DNA of 64,000 nt from Manihot esculenta (GCF_001659605.2 NC_035161.2:27203691-27267690); one strand, 5' to 3'; counted from the first letter of the stretch, positions 1-13,171 are shown. Notes: a model not told the origin generated them from the letters alone. Program-made: numbers and translations.

Positions 1-965
1 CAAGGTCAGCCTGTTTGAGCACCTTACTCTGCCTTGATTGGACTCTTTGGTCAAATTAGTTTTTGAATAACCTTTTTTTTATTACACAAAATAACCAAGC
101 GATCATACAACTTACAGAAAATCTCATGGATGACAATTATAAATTTAATATTATACCAAGAACTTATTATTTTATGAAATTTATTTTTCTTTTTCTACAT
201 AATTATAGTTACATATTGAAAAATTACATATATTATTATTTTATTCTCTTAACAGATGATTTATTGTTGTATACAACATTTTTAATAAAATAATTTTAAT
301 TTTAAGTACGCAGAACAAAAAAAAATCTGGAATTGGATGTAAAAACAATAATTAAAAAGAAAAATGAGGCTCAGATAAGTACTCAGTTTCAGCACACGGA
401 GAAGCGAATGAAAAAGCACAGAAGATGGGGACATGACAAATAAGTTTTGTGTCCCAACAGTACCATGCGGGCCAAGTTATAGCATTTTGGCTTAACAATG
501 GCAAGAGTACAAGAATAATCAACAGCACAAACGTGGCATAGACTTGCCTTTACATTTAATTTTAAGGAAAAAAAAAAAAAAAGGCATAAGCTTCAAAATT
601 ATAAAATATATGTCAATACATTAGTGAGTAATAACTTTATATATTTCATTTACAAGCAATTCCTTTCAAAATTCCAATTTAACCATTTCAAGCCAAATTT
701 TTCAATCATATACATAATAACAATTGAAAGAAATGCAGACCTAAAGAAGTGAGGAAGAGATAAATGGGGGGTAAGAAAAAGAAGACTATGTTAGATGTGT
801 CATCTTCGACCCATGTCCGTTTAGCACCATTGAAATTCTCATGCTATAACACCTTCAATGGATGAAGTTGTTCAATAAAATACAACCTCATCCACTCTGA
901 TCACGCTTCTATAAAATATTAAGTGAGCCAGATATCATTTCCCTGACTCAAACTATATTCAGAAG
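1..965. other. AT-rich flank, no gene recognised
   Basis: Low-complexity AT-rich DNA with short A and T runs and no reading frame that resembles a protein. The part nearest 965 is expected to hold the 3' UTR of the minus-strand membrane-protein gene that ends at 966, but no polyadenylation site can be fixed from sequence alone. Confidence 0.5.
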
Positions 966-3900
966 CTATGACAGTAGAGGTTCGTCTTGCAATACCTTGA
1001 GCTTGCTCTTTGCATACACGGTAAAGACAATAGTGGTGATCACTGTTACGCAGAAACCAATGACATTGAAAACAATTTGTTGAGCTGAAAGGGAGTGTCC
1101 ATCATCTGAAGCATCTGCCAAGGTCTGTATAAGGATCCCACTGCAATAAATCAAAGAATATGAGTTCAGGAACAAGTAACAAATATGTATGTTTTGCCAA
1201 ACAACCATATTCAATAATCCTGTCAAGCGAGTTGATGGGCTAGCTACTTCGCATAAAAGTAACATAGTAGTGATGAAGATTGAATTTATCATGCAAAGAA
1301 AGAAAAATGGAACATCAACAAGTCATTTACTACAAGAAAGATAGACAAGCGATACACACACAGAGAGTATCTGACAATAAAAATGTTTCATGTGTCAGTA
1401 GAACTTTTCTTACATAATTTGCTACTATTGGAAGTGAATGTGAATGCCAAGTTCAAGTTATCTGGGAAAGTTGCCAGAGAGGCAAATTGGAATTGAAGCA
1501 AATGATCTAAGGAAAGAATGAGTTAAGACAGTAGCAAGAAACTAGCTAAGAAAGGTGATCTAGTTGTATCTACTAGAATGATGCAGTTGTTCCTTGTACA
1601 GATGATTTTACACGTTAAAGCCTAGAACAAGCCTAAAGTCAGCCACAAAGCCCAAAAATCAGTTTTCTCTCTGCCAAATGAGAATTTATGACATGACTGC
1701 AACAAGGTAATGAGAACCCCAAGTATCTAGCTGAAGTTAACCCATTTGCGATTAAAATATTGGATTTAGTCTTAGCAACTATCTAGGAAGTCATTTCATT
1801 AATGAGTTTTTATCAGGTGAGGGCAAGGGCAGAGGGTAACACCAAACAAGGTAATGCACAAAAAAGTTTCAATCTGCATATTCAACAGAATACATACAAC
1901 AATCAAAACCTACCCTGCAAGACACATGCTCTTTATGCAAAAAAAATGTACCTTCTAAAATCATTATATGCCCTCAATATGCATGAATGATGTCAAGCCA
2001 TACTTGAGCAACGTGACTGAGTAATTTAAGCAATCATAACATCCAAAAATTATACCCATGTAATCTTCCCACCTCCAAAAGGAACTTACAGGAAGGCAAA
2101 AAGTTGAAAAAAGTAAATATGTGCCAACACCCAGGAGTAAGCATGCAACATATTGAAAAGCCAGACGGACAAATTATAGTCGAATTCTATATTTAAGGTG
2201 CACACTAAACACAAGCATATAAGTTTCTTCAATTAAAAAAGGAAGGCATTGATAGAGCAGCGCTCTTACGTGTAGATTGCAACAAAAATCTCCGGCACCA
2301 CTCCTACTAATGATCCTAAGATGTAAGGACCATACTTAACATTTGTGGCAACAGCACAATAATTATATAAAATATATGGAAATGGAGAAATCCTGATTAA
2401 CGTTACAGCTCGAAATTGATGAAACCAGTTTCCTTCACCAGCTGCTCTCAAAATGGCAGCTTTTTTTGGATATTTTTCTAACCACCCCTGTATCAAGGAT
2501 TGGGAAAATACATTAGGCACATAAAATTTAGAAAAAAGAGTAAATAATTAAACATGAAAACTCGGTGCAAGATTAATACTTCAATTTTATGAAGGAATAA
2601 TGAGCCAATGAAATATGGAAGTGATACACCCACAGCTGCTGCAGATATAATTAACAGAAATCCAAAGCCATAACCAAATGTCATCCCAGCTACCCACATA
2701 GAAGGACTAGATGGTAAAAGTAGGGTGGGGAACAATGCCACAGAAGAAAAGACCAGAAGTGCCAGAACAGGAGTGCTAAATGTTGTTGTCTCCCAATGAA
2801 TGATAGGGATGAGCTCCTGAAAATTTATCAACCAAAAAATGACCAGCTTTAGATATGCATGAATATCCAATAAATGATTAGCTGGTTTTAGATTAGTGAA
2901 TCCATGCTAACCAATTTAATCATATTCGTAAGTCCTAAAACCATGCATCTATGTTAAATCATCAAAGGGCACAAGGAAAATGAAGCACCAGAAACATGCC
3001 CAAAATCGTAAATTTGGAAAAGTACTATAGCAATATCCACAGACTGATTCTGATTTGAAACAACAGAAAAATTGGTATGCGACAATTCCAAGAGGTACTA
3101 TACATATCCAGTAATACAACATATATCAAAATAACAACTATCGGATGCAACTTCTTCACAAATCACAATTATCCATTACATGTGTTTACACATAACAGAA
3201 AACAACAATGCCCTTAAATAGACTCATAAAACCTCAATGAAACGTAAAAAATAATAATAATAAATAAAATAACAACGTTGCTCAATTTAACCAATCCCAG
3301 AACTGAGAATGAACCCTGAACATATAAATAACATCAACCATATGACCAGCTTTATCCATAAAGGCTTATATATATTTGAGAGAAATGATAACCAGCATCA
3401 GAAAGAACAGAAGCAAACAATAAATCATATTAAAATGTATAACTACAAACATAAAAACATACAAGAATTTCATATCCTTTAAGGAAAGAAATAAAAACTG
3501 GCATTTTCCAATTGTCGAGCAACTCAACAAAACCCATAACAAAAAGCATACAAACTCAACTCTTACAAAACCTGCATAATACAACTATAAAGAAAAGGAC
3601 CCAAGTTCATTGAAGAACTAGCCTTGTTTAACAATTTTATATGGACAAAAGATCACTAGCAATATCCTCCAATATAGGGAACTGCAATAAGATTGGCCAA
3701 ATTAAAGAACAAGACCATCTCATTCATGAAAAGCACCAATAACAGCACTAGCTACATGTTACTAAAAGAATTATGAAAATCACAATCAATAAACCCATGC
3801 CATCTACAGATTACGGAATCCACAAAATGCATAAAGTGAAATAATCTTATCATGAGAAAGACCACAGCCAATTTCCAGAAATGCAACACATCCCGAAAAA

Positions 3901-4275
3901 ACATCAAATGAAAAGCACAATCAACGAACTCAAATCACAAACAGGCATTATTTCAACCCAAAAAGCATTATAAAAATAATTATCAAAACCAACCTTGTCC
4001 ATGAAAAATGGACCAACCCATTTGAGGAAAACAGCAGCCAATAATCCCAAACAAGTAAACAACAAAGCCAATTTGACCCAATACCATACCACCGACCCTC
4101 TCCATCTCCAGAGACAAAAACTAGACCCTTCTGTTGCTGCAATAACCCCACATTCCTCCACCTCACAATCTCTCAATTTCACAAAGTCCCCTTCGCTATC
4201 ACCTTCATCATCAATATGAGCCTCTAGACTCATCCTCAGCTCTGGCACCAATCTATCTTCATCAGAATATGTCAT
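966..4275 (-). CDS. TVP38/TMEM64-like (VTT/DedA, SNARE-associated Golgi) membrane protein, 4 exons
   Basis: Spliced gene read right to left: exon 1 4275-3994, exon 2 2816-2580, exon 3 2487-2270, exon 4 1140-966. All junctions are GT-AG and the exons total 912 nt, giving 303 residues and a TAG stop. The N-terminus is acidic and cytosol-like (residues 1-55), followed by a hydrophobic segment at about 60-88. Exon 2 (residues 95-173) holds two further hydrophobic stretches. Exon 3 holds the signature region of the VTT family, with RISPFPYILYNY, then VKYGPYILGS and GVVPE. The last exon ends in another membrane span and a basic tail. Family members act in the secretory pathway, and some relatives are lipid scramblases. 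A specific role here is not shown. The start is the first ATG in a long frame that begins with a charged N-terminus. The product family is well supported; the exact subfamily is not. Confidence 0.9.
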
Positions 4276-4800
4276 CTTATGAAAACAAAAATCCTAATGA
4301 ACAGAAGAGAAATAAAGCTCGTATTCTGTTTGGTTCCTGAGAAAACCAGCGAGGGAAACCCTCAATGCATGGTCCTTGTGGGAAACAAACAGAATGGACG
4401 AAGCGAAGACCGCAGATGAAAACAGACAATCAATGAAGCATTTAGAAGCCAAGGCAAGAGATTAAAAAAAGCAGAGATTTCTGTTTCGCGAAATTCCTTT
4501 TTTTAAAAAAAAAAAAAAAACAGCGAAATTCTTATTTAATTCATTAAACTAATTAAATATTCCATTATAATATTCCTTTATTCTTATTTACGATTCTGCC
4601 AAGTAAAAACGACGACGTTTTTCCTCTCCTTTTTTTAAAGATGGCGTGACGGGAGTGTGTGCGGTGGTGACGTGGAGTTGAGGCGTGAATGTTGTCGTGA
4701 CTTCGCCGTCACGGTAAGCATTGGAGTCACTGAGTGAATTACCGAGTAACGAGTTAATCCTTGTTCAACTCGGCTGTTTTTATCGCTTTAACGTTTAGTA
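4276..4800 (-). promoter_or_regulatory. presumed 5' UTR and promoter region of the TVP38-like gene
   Basis: This stretch lies directly upstream of the minus-strand start codon at 4275. It is less AT-rich near the gene and becomes strongly AT-rich at about 4500-4580, where a core promoter could lie. No TATA box or transcription start can be assigned with confidence, so this is placement by position only. Confidence 0.3.
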
Positions 4801-6082
4801 TTAGATATTAGCTTCGGTTGCTTTAAGAAATAAGGCTTGTCTGACGATTGTTTGAGGATAACACGGGACAACGCAATCAAAATATGACACGTTTAGATAC
4901 ATAAAAGCTGGCATCCACAGAGTGCAAGCATTTAAGAAAGGATGAGATTAACTTCCACAACCGTAATGGGAAACAAAATTTAGTGGCATTTCTGTTTTAA
5001 AAAATTGCTAAGAGAAGCATATAACGATAAATAAAGTCTTTAAATTCTATTTATTAAAAGTTAATGGATTCTAAATTTTAAAAAATAAATTATATCATTA
5101 AAAAATATTTTTTATAAAAAATAATTTATAAATATAAATTATTTTTCGGGAGTCCTAAAATTTATAAAATTAGGTAAAATAACATGGGGCAATTATTTTT
5201 GCTTAATTAATTTTTGTTAATTGAAAATGATAATGATATCAATTATGTAGTCTTAATCATTTGCCAATAATAACAAGAATTAAAGACAAAACGAGGAAAT
5301 GCTGAAATGAATAATTTTTACCAATCGTGTGTGTACATCACAATTTAAATAAGTATTAAATACTATTTCTGGAAAAATAAATAAATAATATGAATATAGT
5401 GATTGAAATATTAACAATTTATATTCTATGGATTACAAGTTAATACAATTTAATAATTTTTTCATTTAACTTATTATCATCGAGAGATATTTATTCTTAA
5501 AATATAATATTAAAAAATAGTATTATTTTATTTTAATTTTTATAAAATAAAATTGAACGAATAAAATCAGCTTACCACTAAATTAAATATATGAATGCTC
5601 TTAGTTCTTTTATATATTTTAAAAGCTTTTTATCCATTTTTACCATAAGTAATTTGTTTACATTATCGTGATTTTAATTTTTTAAACCTTTTCATCTATT
5701 TTTTACCAAAAACTAAGTAATTTGTTTATTTTCACAAAAAATGATAAATTAATGTTTTCAAAAAATTGATTAATATCTTATTGATTATTTTTATAAAGAA
5801 ATAACTAAAAATCAGAAATTTATTTTTTTTTATGCTTTAAAAAAATTATCTAACATCTACTTGAAAGTTAAAATATTTTATTTTTTTATACATATTTTCT
5901 CTTAAGGATGATTTTTTAATTAATTTGTAAATTTTTATTATATTTAATGAAATATATGAAACAATATGAAAATGATAATAACATATATTATAAATAAAAT
6001 AATACATTATTTTATTTATTATTAATATATATAATAAATTAATTATATAATTTAAAATTTTATATTGAAGATGGCACAAATA
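4801..6082. other. AT-rich intergenic DNA
   Basis: More than 1.2 kb of A/T-rich sequence with many homopolymer runs and no plausible coding frame. It ends at the target site of the Tat-like retrotransposon, where ATCTT (6083-6087) directly precedes the LTR. Confidence 0.6.
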
Positions 6083-6087
6083 ATCTT

Positions 6088-6586
6088 TGATGATCTGAGA
6101 TCCAGAAAAATAGGGTTTTATAAGGGTTCTGTAAACTTAGCAAAAATTTAGGCCTAGAGGAGGGCAACCCTCCTTTTATCTGTTTTCTTTTGTCCGCTAG
6201 TGACGTATGACAAACTGTCTATCATTGGGCCACCTGTCCCTGCCATGTTGATTCGGACGTACGAGAATATCATATCCCTGCCCCATGTGTAACGAACCCT
6301 GATTCTCCCCGGGCATGCGTGTGGATGGACCCACAAGACAGATGGGTTGATCTCCTTCCTGGTTCCGGGCTGGGCCGGAAGATAAGATTAAAGCGGGGCC
6401 CAGAGGGGATCTGCTTGAGGGGCTATGAAGGCTGGGACGGCCTGGTTGAGAAATTCAGATGGAGCCCGGTCTCAAGGCTTGAGCGGACTGGATCTGGTTT
6501 GCGTGGGAGGCATGAGGGTCTCCAGGTGATGGGCTATTGTCATGGGCCTGGCCCCAGACCGGGGTGAAGAAACCTAGTGGTCATCA
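6088..6586 (-). repeat. 3' LTR of the Tat-like element (left copy)
   Basis: 499 bp bounded by TGATGAT and TCATCA. It matches the right copy across its length apart from scattered substitutions and the MITE insertion found only on the right. The adjacent inner sequence, read on the minus strand, is the purine-rich GGTAAAAGGGCAAT, which fits a polypurine tract for plus-strand priming. Confidence 0.9.
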
Positions 6587-6822
6587 ATTGCCCTTTTACC
6601 TTCTCGTCAGTTATTGTCCGACTGATGAGGGGGTAAATACCGAGAGTAATAATGACCACGCCGCCCAATGGACAAAACTGCTCAAAACATATTTTCGGCT
6701 CTTCACTGTTTCAAATTTCATTTCCTGTCAGTCTCCTCAGAACGTTTGCTCTTCTCTGCTCTACTGCTCTCTTTGCTTTCCTCTGCTCGTCATCGCTTTT
6801 CAGGTACGCCTCTTCTTCTACC

Positions 6823-9805
6823 ATGGATAGTTTTAGCCTCCCCGATGTCGTTAACCTAGAGTCTAGCATCACCCCGTCCAATATTAGGAGTTTCATCTCC
6901 AAGGAATACCTGGATACCCCTCTTTTTCACATCCGGCCTCCTTACCGGAATGAGAGGATCGTTCTCCTTGATCCTTCTCCCCCTGGCCTAGTCGACCCTC
7001 AAAGAGACGTCAGTCTAGTCTTCTTCATCAAGTAGAGGGAGTATGGTTTGTCTTTTCCCTTTTCTCCTTCTTCAACGAGATCTTCCGGTATTTCGAGATT
7101 ACCCCTCGAATGCTAACCCTTAACTCTATTCTTTTCATGTCTTCCTTTGAATCTGTGTGTCTGAGCTGGGGGTTCACACCCACGGTTCATCTGTTCGTTA
7201 GCTTCTTCAGGCTGGTTAAGGCGAGCCAAAAATTTTACTACTTTGCCCCTCGCGGAGGGCTGTCCATTTTCACGGGTTATAAGGACTTCATTAAGGGCTG
7301 GGTAGAGGGATTTTTGGTGGTAGAGTTGAAGAACCAGACGGGGTTGGCTTGGGAGCTCGATCTCCCCTGAGAGGATGTCTCTCTAGGCTGCAATGACCTG
7401 CCCCAACTGAGCCTTACCGACCAGGTCGGATTCCTTCGACTGACTTCTGTGGAGAAGAAGTATGACGTCGAAAAGTGCTTGTTCGCGTCCAACCTTCGGG
7501 ATATTAAGGGCGCGGGTACCTTATTTCATTTATTTGTTTTGCTTTATTTTTTCGTTTTTTGTTGAGGATTGCTCTTGATTTGCCATGGTTTTAGATTTTT
7601 GCAGCTTCCAAGGTGAATATGGACCAAATCAAGCCTCCCAAGAATCTTGTACTGTCTCGGGAGAGCATGAACGTTGCTCTGGATGCCCTCCTGGCTGGGC
7701 AATCTGTGGGGGAGGCTACCCAAAGGGTGGCCGAAGTTATTTCTTCCAGGTCGGTTACCCGACCTCCTCTTCCCCCGGTCTCTTCTCAGGCTCCCAGACC
7801 GAGCTCCCGACGTAGCAAGTCGTCTCGGCCCTCCAGCCGCAGCAGATCGAGCTCGGCTCGCCAGTCCTCTCAAGCCCCCCGACCTCGACGCGCTTCTACT
7901 GAGAGGACGGAAGAGGTTCCAAGAGTTATTTCTAAAGTGATTGAGGACACCGGGCTGGCGAGGATGGATCCTGTCTTTCCTCCTATGGGGGCATTTGAGG
8001 CAGGGTTTGGGGTTTCCGCTATTGAAGAGAGGGCTTTGAAAGGAGGAGCGGAGGTCATCCTTGTGGATGAGGGTGATCAAGGAGTTGATATTGAGGGCAC
8101 TCCTATCATCGAGAGGGCTGAGTCTGAGCTCGCGGATGAAGTCCTTCCTCAGAGGGAGTCGTTGGTTGCCTCGGAGGGCATGGCAAAGGGAGCTGGGAGC
8201 AAGCGTCCTTCTCTCTCCGACTCTCCTGTCCCAATTCCAAAGAGACCTCGGGCCTCCGGACGTATTGCCCCAGCTCTGCCTCCGCTTGAGAAAAAGAAGG
8301 CCTCGGTGGTGCCTCTGCTCTCTGCCTCTGATATTGACATCCTCAACACAGAGGACATCACCCATCAATTACCCGCGAGCGTGGTTGCAGAAATAATTCA
8401 AGAGCAGATGTTCGGTGGAGTCACGGAGGCTTTGGATCCTCGCCTGCTGGGTCTCTCTGGTCTCTTGGCCAGCTCCACTCGAGAACAGGTGGCCTTCCGG
8501 GCTCAATCCAGAGATCGGCTTGGGGATACTGCCAGGGAGCTGCTCTTGATGGTAATTCGCTCGTGTTTCTTTTCTGTTTTAATTGATTTCTACCTATCTT
8601 CACTTTCTGGTTCCATTTGTTCTCTCTTTTGCCAGACAATGGGCATTTTTATGGAGATGGACGCCCGGGATCGTGCTCTCAGAGACTCCGTGGACCGCCG
8701 TATTGAGGAGGCGCATCTCGAGGAGAACTTGTCGGCGACCAGCGATGCTCGGAGCAATCTAGCCGCGGCTCAAGAGCATGCCAAGTCCCTGGAAGTGGAG
8801 TTGTCTCACGCCCGGAGAGTTCTTAAAGAATCTGACGAGAGGGCAGCTGCAGCTGAGGTCCGCTGTGAAGAAGTCTTGAAGCAGCTGTCCTCCATGGTGG
8901 ATGCCCTTCGTGAAAGGGATGAGGCTATGAACCAGAAGGACGAGGTCCAGCGTCAGTACGAGGCCTTGAAGGCTGATTTCGAAGGAGCTCAGGATCAGCT
9001 TAACAAGGTCAAGGTTCAGAAGGAGGGGGCGCTAGCTCGGGTTGAGGTTCTCGAGTAGGAGCTGAGTAAGAGTTCTGATCGCATCAGAGATCTGGCCTCA
9101 GCGGCAGAGGAGTCTAAACTTCACAGTCAAGAGCTCCGCTATGAGGTCAAGGTTTTGGAGCACAGATGCTCATCCCTGCTCGAGGACGCTAAACTTGTTG
9201 AAGATAGGATTCAACTGGAGTGTGAGAGGTGTCTGATGGAGTATAAGGAGTCCCCCGAGTTGAAGAAAGAGATCGAGCAGGCCTGTGAAGCTCGCCTTCA
9301 GAATTACAAGAGTTCTTCTGAATTTAAAGCCGAGGTAGCTGAGGCCTGCGAGAAGCGACTTGCGGAGTTTAAAGCTTCTGGCGAGATGAAGACAGCCATA
9401 TGGAATAAAAGCTTTCGCATGTTCGTCTCTGGGTACAACCGGGGCTTAAAGACAGCCAGATACGCTCCCTCCACCCCGTTGGCTAAACTCCGAGCTGCAG
9501 AGGAAGACTCTGATGGCGAGGAGGTACTTTACGGGGAGGACGATAGACCTCTGCCCAAAGGAACTTCTCGCACTGCAGCTGAGTCTTCTGAGGCAGAACC
9601 CGAGCTGGGGAATGAGGATGCTGGGCCTCAGGGGCAGAAAATCATACCTTTTGTGGGTACTGGGGGATCTGAGCAGGAGGATGCTGGGCCTCCCATGAAC
9701 AGCAATGTAAATAATGTAAATACAGATAGTGTAAATGATAGTGTAGATGATAGTGCCCCTAGGCATGTAAGTCCGTTAAGGACAGTTTTTCCTTCAGTAG
9801 AGTAA
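6823..9805 (+). pseudogene. Tat-element additional ORF on the antisense strand (putative gypsy-type transposon family), interrupted
   Basis: A reading frame starts at ATG 6823 (MDSFSLPDVVNLES) and runs opposite to gag-pol. Its first part holds conserved-looking blocks such as YYFAPRGG and YKDFIKGW. The second part (from about 7605) is Ser/Arg-rich and then a long charged coiled coil (about 8640-9440) rich in Glu, Lys and Ala heptads, ending in an acidic tail. It resembles the plant family named putative gypsy type transposon. Two plausible introns are visible: a donor at about 7516 with an acceptor at 7605, and 8551-8634 with GT and TTTTGCCAG ends. Damage includes a TAG at about 7033 with a frame change after it, a TGA at 7368 and a TAG at 9056-9058. 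The function in such elements is not established. Confidence 0.7.
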
Positions 9806-11150
9806 ATTGTAAAATAGGCTGTAATTACTTTTCTCCTTAATGAAATTTAATTTTATAACTTGTGTTGGTACTTTGAGTTATTTTACTCGTTATTCATTTC
9901 TTCTGGCTTCATTAGATAATCTGTTAAAACCTATCAAGTTAGTGCATTAAGGATAAACACTTAAGCCTTATGTCCAGTGATTTTTCTAAGGCCCTTAAAC
10001 TAATCAGGGCTGGCCACTCAACAAGGGACTTGCTCTCTGACTTATGAATTCCTCTAATCTTGTAAAGGTATTCATACTTGTGAGTTTTTCCGAACTGGAT
10101 TTATCTTAAGCATAACATCCCTTAGGCTATGTATTCACTTAATCTTTCACAGAGTTTAACCATGTTGAGCCTTCCTTCCAAGCTCGGTTCTTTAACAGTT
10201 AATTAAGCTCTCAACTTATGAGTTTTAATGGTTCTCATGAAGGTATCCTCATCTTTCTTTCGTTGTTCCATTGATATGAGCTCGGGTGTATAACCTTCAT
10301 ATAACCAAAGTAAAGAAGATCATGTACCTTTTAAGGTGATGAGCAAGGCCGACCTCTTACTTCAAGTTTTGTTCGATTAGGAATCAAGGCCGGGGCCCTA
10401 TCTGCTCATGCCATTGGATTTCCTCTTGGATCATATGAGATTTGTTGCCTTCGGTTTGCCTTTGAGCTTTCTGAGCTCGGCTCTCTTTTTGCTTGATTTT
10501 CCAAGTTTACACTTGCGTGTCTTAGATCGGAGTTCTAGCGTGTAATCTGAGTTCGGATTTAGACCTTTTATCTCTGCCTCAGTACCTTCGTGAGGTCGGC
10601 ACGGCGCTTTGCCTCCTTTGGCTATCGTGTGAGATTTGAGTCCCTTTCTCTTAGGACCCGAGCTCCTTTGGGAGGTCGGGGTCTAGTTTTGCTCCGGGAG
10701 ATCTTGGGGATCTTCGCTTGCCGTTTTTGCTCCGGGAGATCTTGGGGATCTCACCGGCCGTTTTGTGCCAGGAGATCTTGGGGATCCTGGTCTTATACCT
10801 CCTTGAGGTCTTCTGTAAGATTCGGGCTTTGCAGCTTTACTGCCGCTTTTCAAGCTCTTTAGTCTTGCATGGGATTCAAGCTCATTGGCCCTATTGTCGC
10901 TTCGTCATCTCAGCCGGTTTTGTGGTGGCGGGAGCACTTTGGGGGCCCGATCACCTGCCTTACTGAGGTCTTCTGGGATCTGTTCTTTTCTTTTTCAGAG
11001 AGAGTTAATACTCACAGTAATAGAGACGTCATTTCTTTGTCAAACAGTGATGTTATTCCATTCATTCATGCTTTCAGAGTACAAGAATTTTCTTTACAAA
11101 TATTTTAAGGGAAGTACCTCTTTAGGTGCTGGATATTCCAGACGTGAGGC
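9806..11150. other. non-coding spacer of the Tat-like element between the antisense ORF and integrase
   Basis: About 1.3 kb without a convincing gene. The left half is AT-rich, and the right half is richer in GC with repeated short phrases such as GAGGTCGG and GAGCTCGG. A short tandem repeat lies at 10691-10790. The right end abuts the 3' end of integrase on the minus strand. Confidence 0.6.
10691..10790. repeat. three-copy 36-38 bp tandem repeat
   Basis: Units begin at 10691, 10729 and about 10765. Each carries the core GGAGATCTTGGGGATC followed by a variable linker ending in a GCCGTTTT-like phrase. The spacing is 38 and then 36 bases. It lies in the non-coding spacer of the Tat-like element. 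Confidence 0.75.
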
Positions 11151-12187
11151 TTAGGGTTTCCCTGCATATCCTCGATTCGATATACCCCTGGTTTGATCAC
11201 TTTTGCTATTATGAACGGGCCCTCCCAGGTCGGTGCCAACTTGCCTACCGCCGCTTTTTTTCCTGTTTCTTAGGGCCAGGTCTCCTACCTTCAGGCTTCT
11301 CTCCCTGACCCTTTGATTGTAATAGCGGGCTGCTCTTTGTTGATAAGCGGCAGTACGGATCTGAGCTTCCTCCCTGACTTCCTCCAGGGCATCCAGGTTA
11401 CTTTTCAATTTATCGTCGTTAGTGCTTTCACTGTTGAACTGGACTCGGTGCGTGGGGACTTGTAACTCGACTGGGACTACAGCCTCAGTGCCAAATGCGA
11501 GTGCAAAAGGTGTTTCTTTAGTGGACGTCCTGGGGGTAGTTCGGAGTGCCCACATGATGCTATTGAGCTCTTTCGCCCAGTTCGCCTTTGCCCCATCCAG
11601 CCGTTTTTTCAATCCCTGGAGGATAGCTCGGTTGGTGACCTCTGTCTGGCCGTTGGTTTGAGGATGGGCCACTGAGGAGAATTTGTGCCATATGCTCATA
11701 TTTGCCGTAAATGCTCTGAAGGCACTACAGTCAAATTGTCTGCCGTTGTCTGAGATGAGCACCCTCGGTACACTAAACCTGCAGATGATGTTCCCCATAC
11801 AAAGTCTATCATCTTGCGGGCTGTGATTGTGGGGATTGCCTCAGCCTTTGGCCATTTGGAGAAGTATTCCACAGCTACTACTACAAATTTTTTCTGTCCC
11901 GTGGTCTTGGGAAAAGGTCCCAGGATGTCTATCCCCCACTGCGAGAATGGCCACAGGCTGGAAATGCCGGATTGAGGAGTGGCTGGGACATTGATGGCGT
12001 TGGCAAACCTCTGGCATACATCGCATCTTCGGACAAACTCCTCTGCCTCCTTCTTGACAGTGGGCCAGTAGTACCCTTGCCTGAATATCTTATTAGCCAG
12101 CGTTTCTGCTCATTCATGAGCTCCACACATTCCCCTGTGTATCTCTTCCATCACCTTTATTGCCTCCTCCGGGCTCACGCATCGGAG
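11151..12187 (-). pseudogene. Tat-like integrase, broken
   Basis: Read on the minus strand, the zinc-binding segment is at about 12160-12010, with CDVCQRF at its end and an internal stop near 12113. The catalytic core includes WGIDILGPF (first Asp) and, in the frame 11798-11151, SDNGRQF (second Asp) and the block HPQTNGQTEVTNR that carries the downstream catalytic Glu. A C-terminal segment LKVGDLALR follows. The two parts are in different frames around 11800, so at least one frameshift separates them. It would insert element cDNA into host DNA if intact. Confidence 0.85.
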
Positions 12188-13171
12188 TCACGGGCTGGAT
12201 TTTCCTCTTCTGTATAAAGTCCCCCTTACTGCTTGGTAATTAGCGGCACGAGCTGCTATCTTTTTTGCTTCATCTTTGTCCTCGGGGAGCTTTCCTTTTT
12301 CTAGGTACTCCAGGTACGGGGTCATCCAAGTCTGATTCTGCTCCACCTGCAATACAGTGGCCGTTTTGTCAAAGGCAGGTGTGCCAATATGCTGTATGTA
12401 TACCTCATCAAGGAGTTGTTCTAGTTCTTCTCTGGTTAGCCGACTGAGCAAGTCTGCTTCCTCATTCTCTTCTCGAGGTATTCTTTGGTATTTAACTGTG
12501 ACTCCCCGACCCTTGAGCTCGGCTTCTATGGCTTTTACCTTTGCCAGGTAATTCTGCATGGCTGGGTCTCTGGCCTGATACGCCCCGGTTATCTGATTAA
12601 TCACCAGCTGGGAATCACTATTCACTTCGAGGTCGGTTGTCCCTACCTCCATTGCTACCAGCATCCCATTTATTAGGGCTTCATACTCTGCCACATTATT
12701 AGAGGCCTTAAATTCTAGGCGCAAGGCATAGCAGACTTTGAATTCTTCAGGTCCCTTCAACATTATTCCTGCGCCACTGCCTCCAGCGCCTGATGCCCCG
12801 TCAACATACAACTTCCAGCTAAACTCCTGAGAGGACTGCCCTTCTCTCTCATTTTCTAACTGTTTCGAAGATGGTTCACCTTGTTCGATCTGTTCTTCAT
12901 TGAATGAACACTCTGCTATGAAGTCAGCAAGGGCCTGAGATTTTATGGTTGTCCGAGGTCGGTATTCTAGACAGTAAGGGCTAATCTCAATGGACCAAGC
13001 CAACATCCGACCTGATGTTTCTGGTCTGTGGAGGATCTTCTTTAGAGGCTGGTCTGTCATCACTACTCCCTGGTGGCTTTCCAGATAGACCCTAAACCTC
13101 CGGACTGCTAGCAACAGAGCGTATGCCATCTTCTCGATGTTCAAATATCTGATCTCGGCATCTTTAAGCAC
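12188..13171 (-). pseudogene. Tat-like RNase H region (RT-linked plus extra RNase H)
   Basis: An open 327-residue stretch. The first part matches the connection after reverse transcriptase (LAVRRFRVYLESH, then WSIEISPYCLEYRP). The second part is an RNase H fold with WKLYVDGASG, then NNVAEYEALINGM and VNSDSQLVINQ, giving the Asp and Glu of the active site. An additional RNase H of this type is characteristic of the Tat lineage of Ty3/gypsy elements. The domain would degrade the RNA strand during reverse transcription. A stop or frameshift separates it from the reverse transcriptase frame at about 13200. Confidence 0.85.

Noticed and set aside
6154..6567. Short frames in the Tat-like LTR (also 16825-17190)
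   Set aside because: The same frames recur in both LTRs on either strand, so they are LTR sequence rather than genes.
7544..8368. 274-codon minus-strand frame opposite the antisense ORF
   Set aside because: It is Arg/Ser-rich low complexity produced by the complement of a biased coding region. No Gag-Pol domain is expected there.
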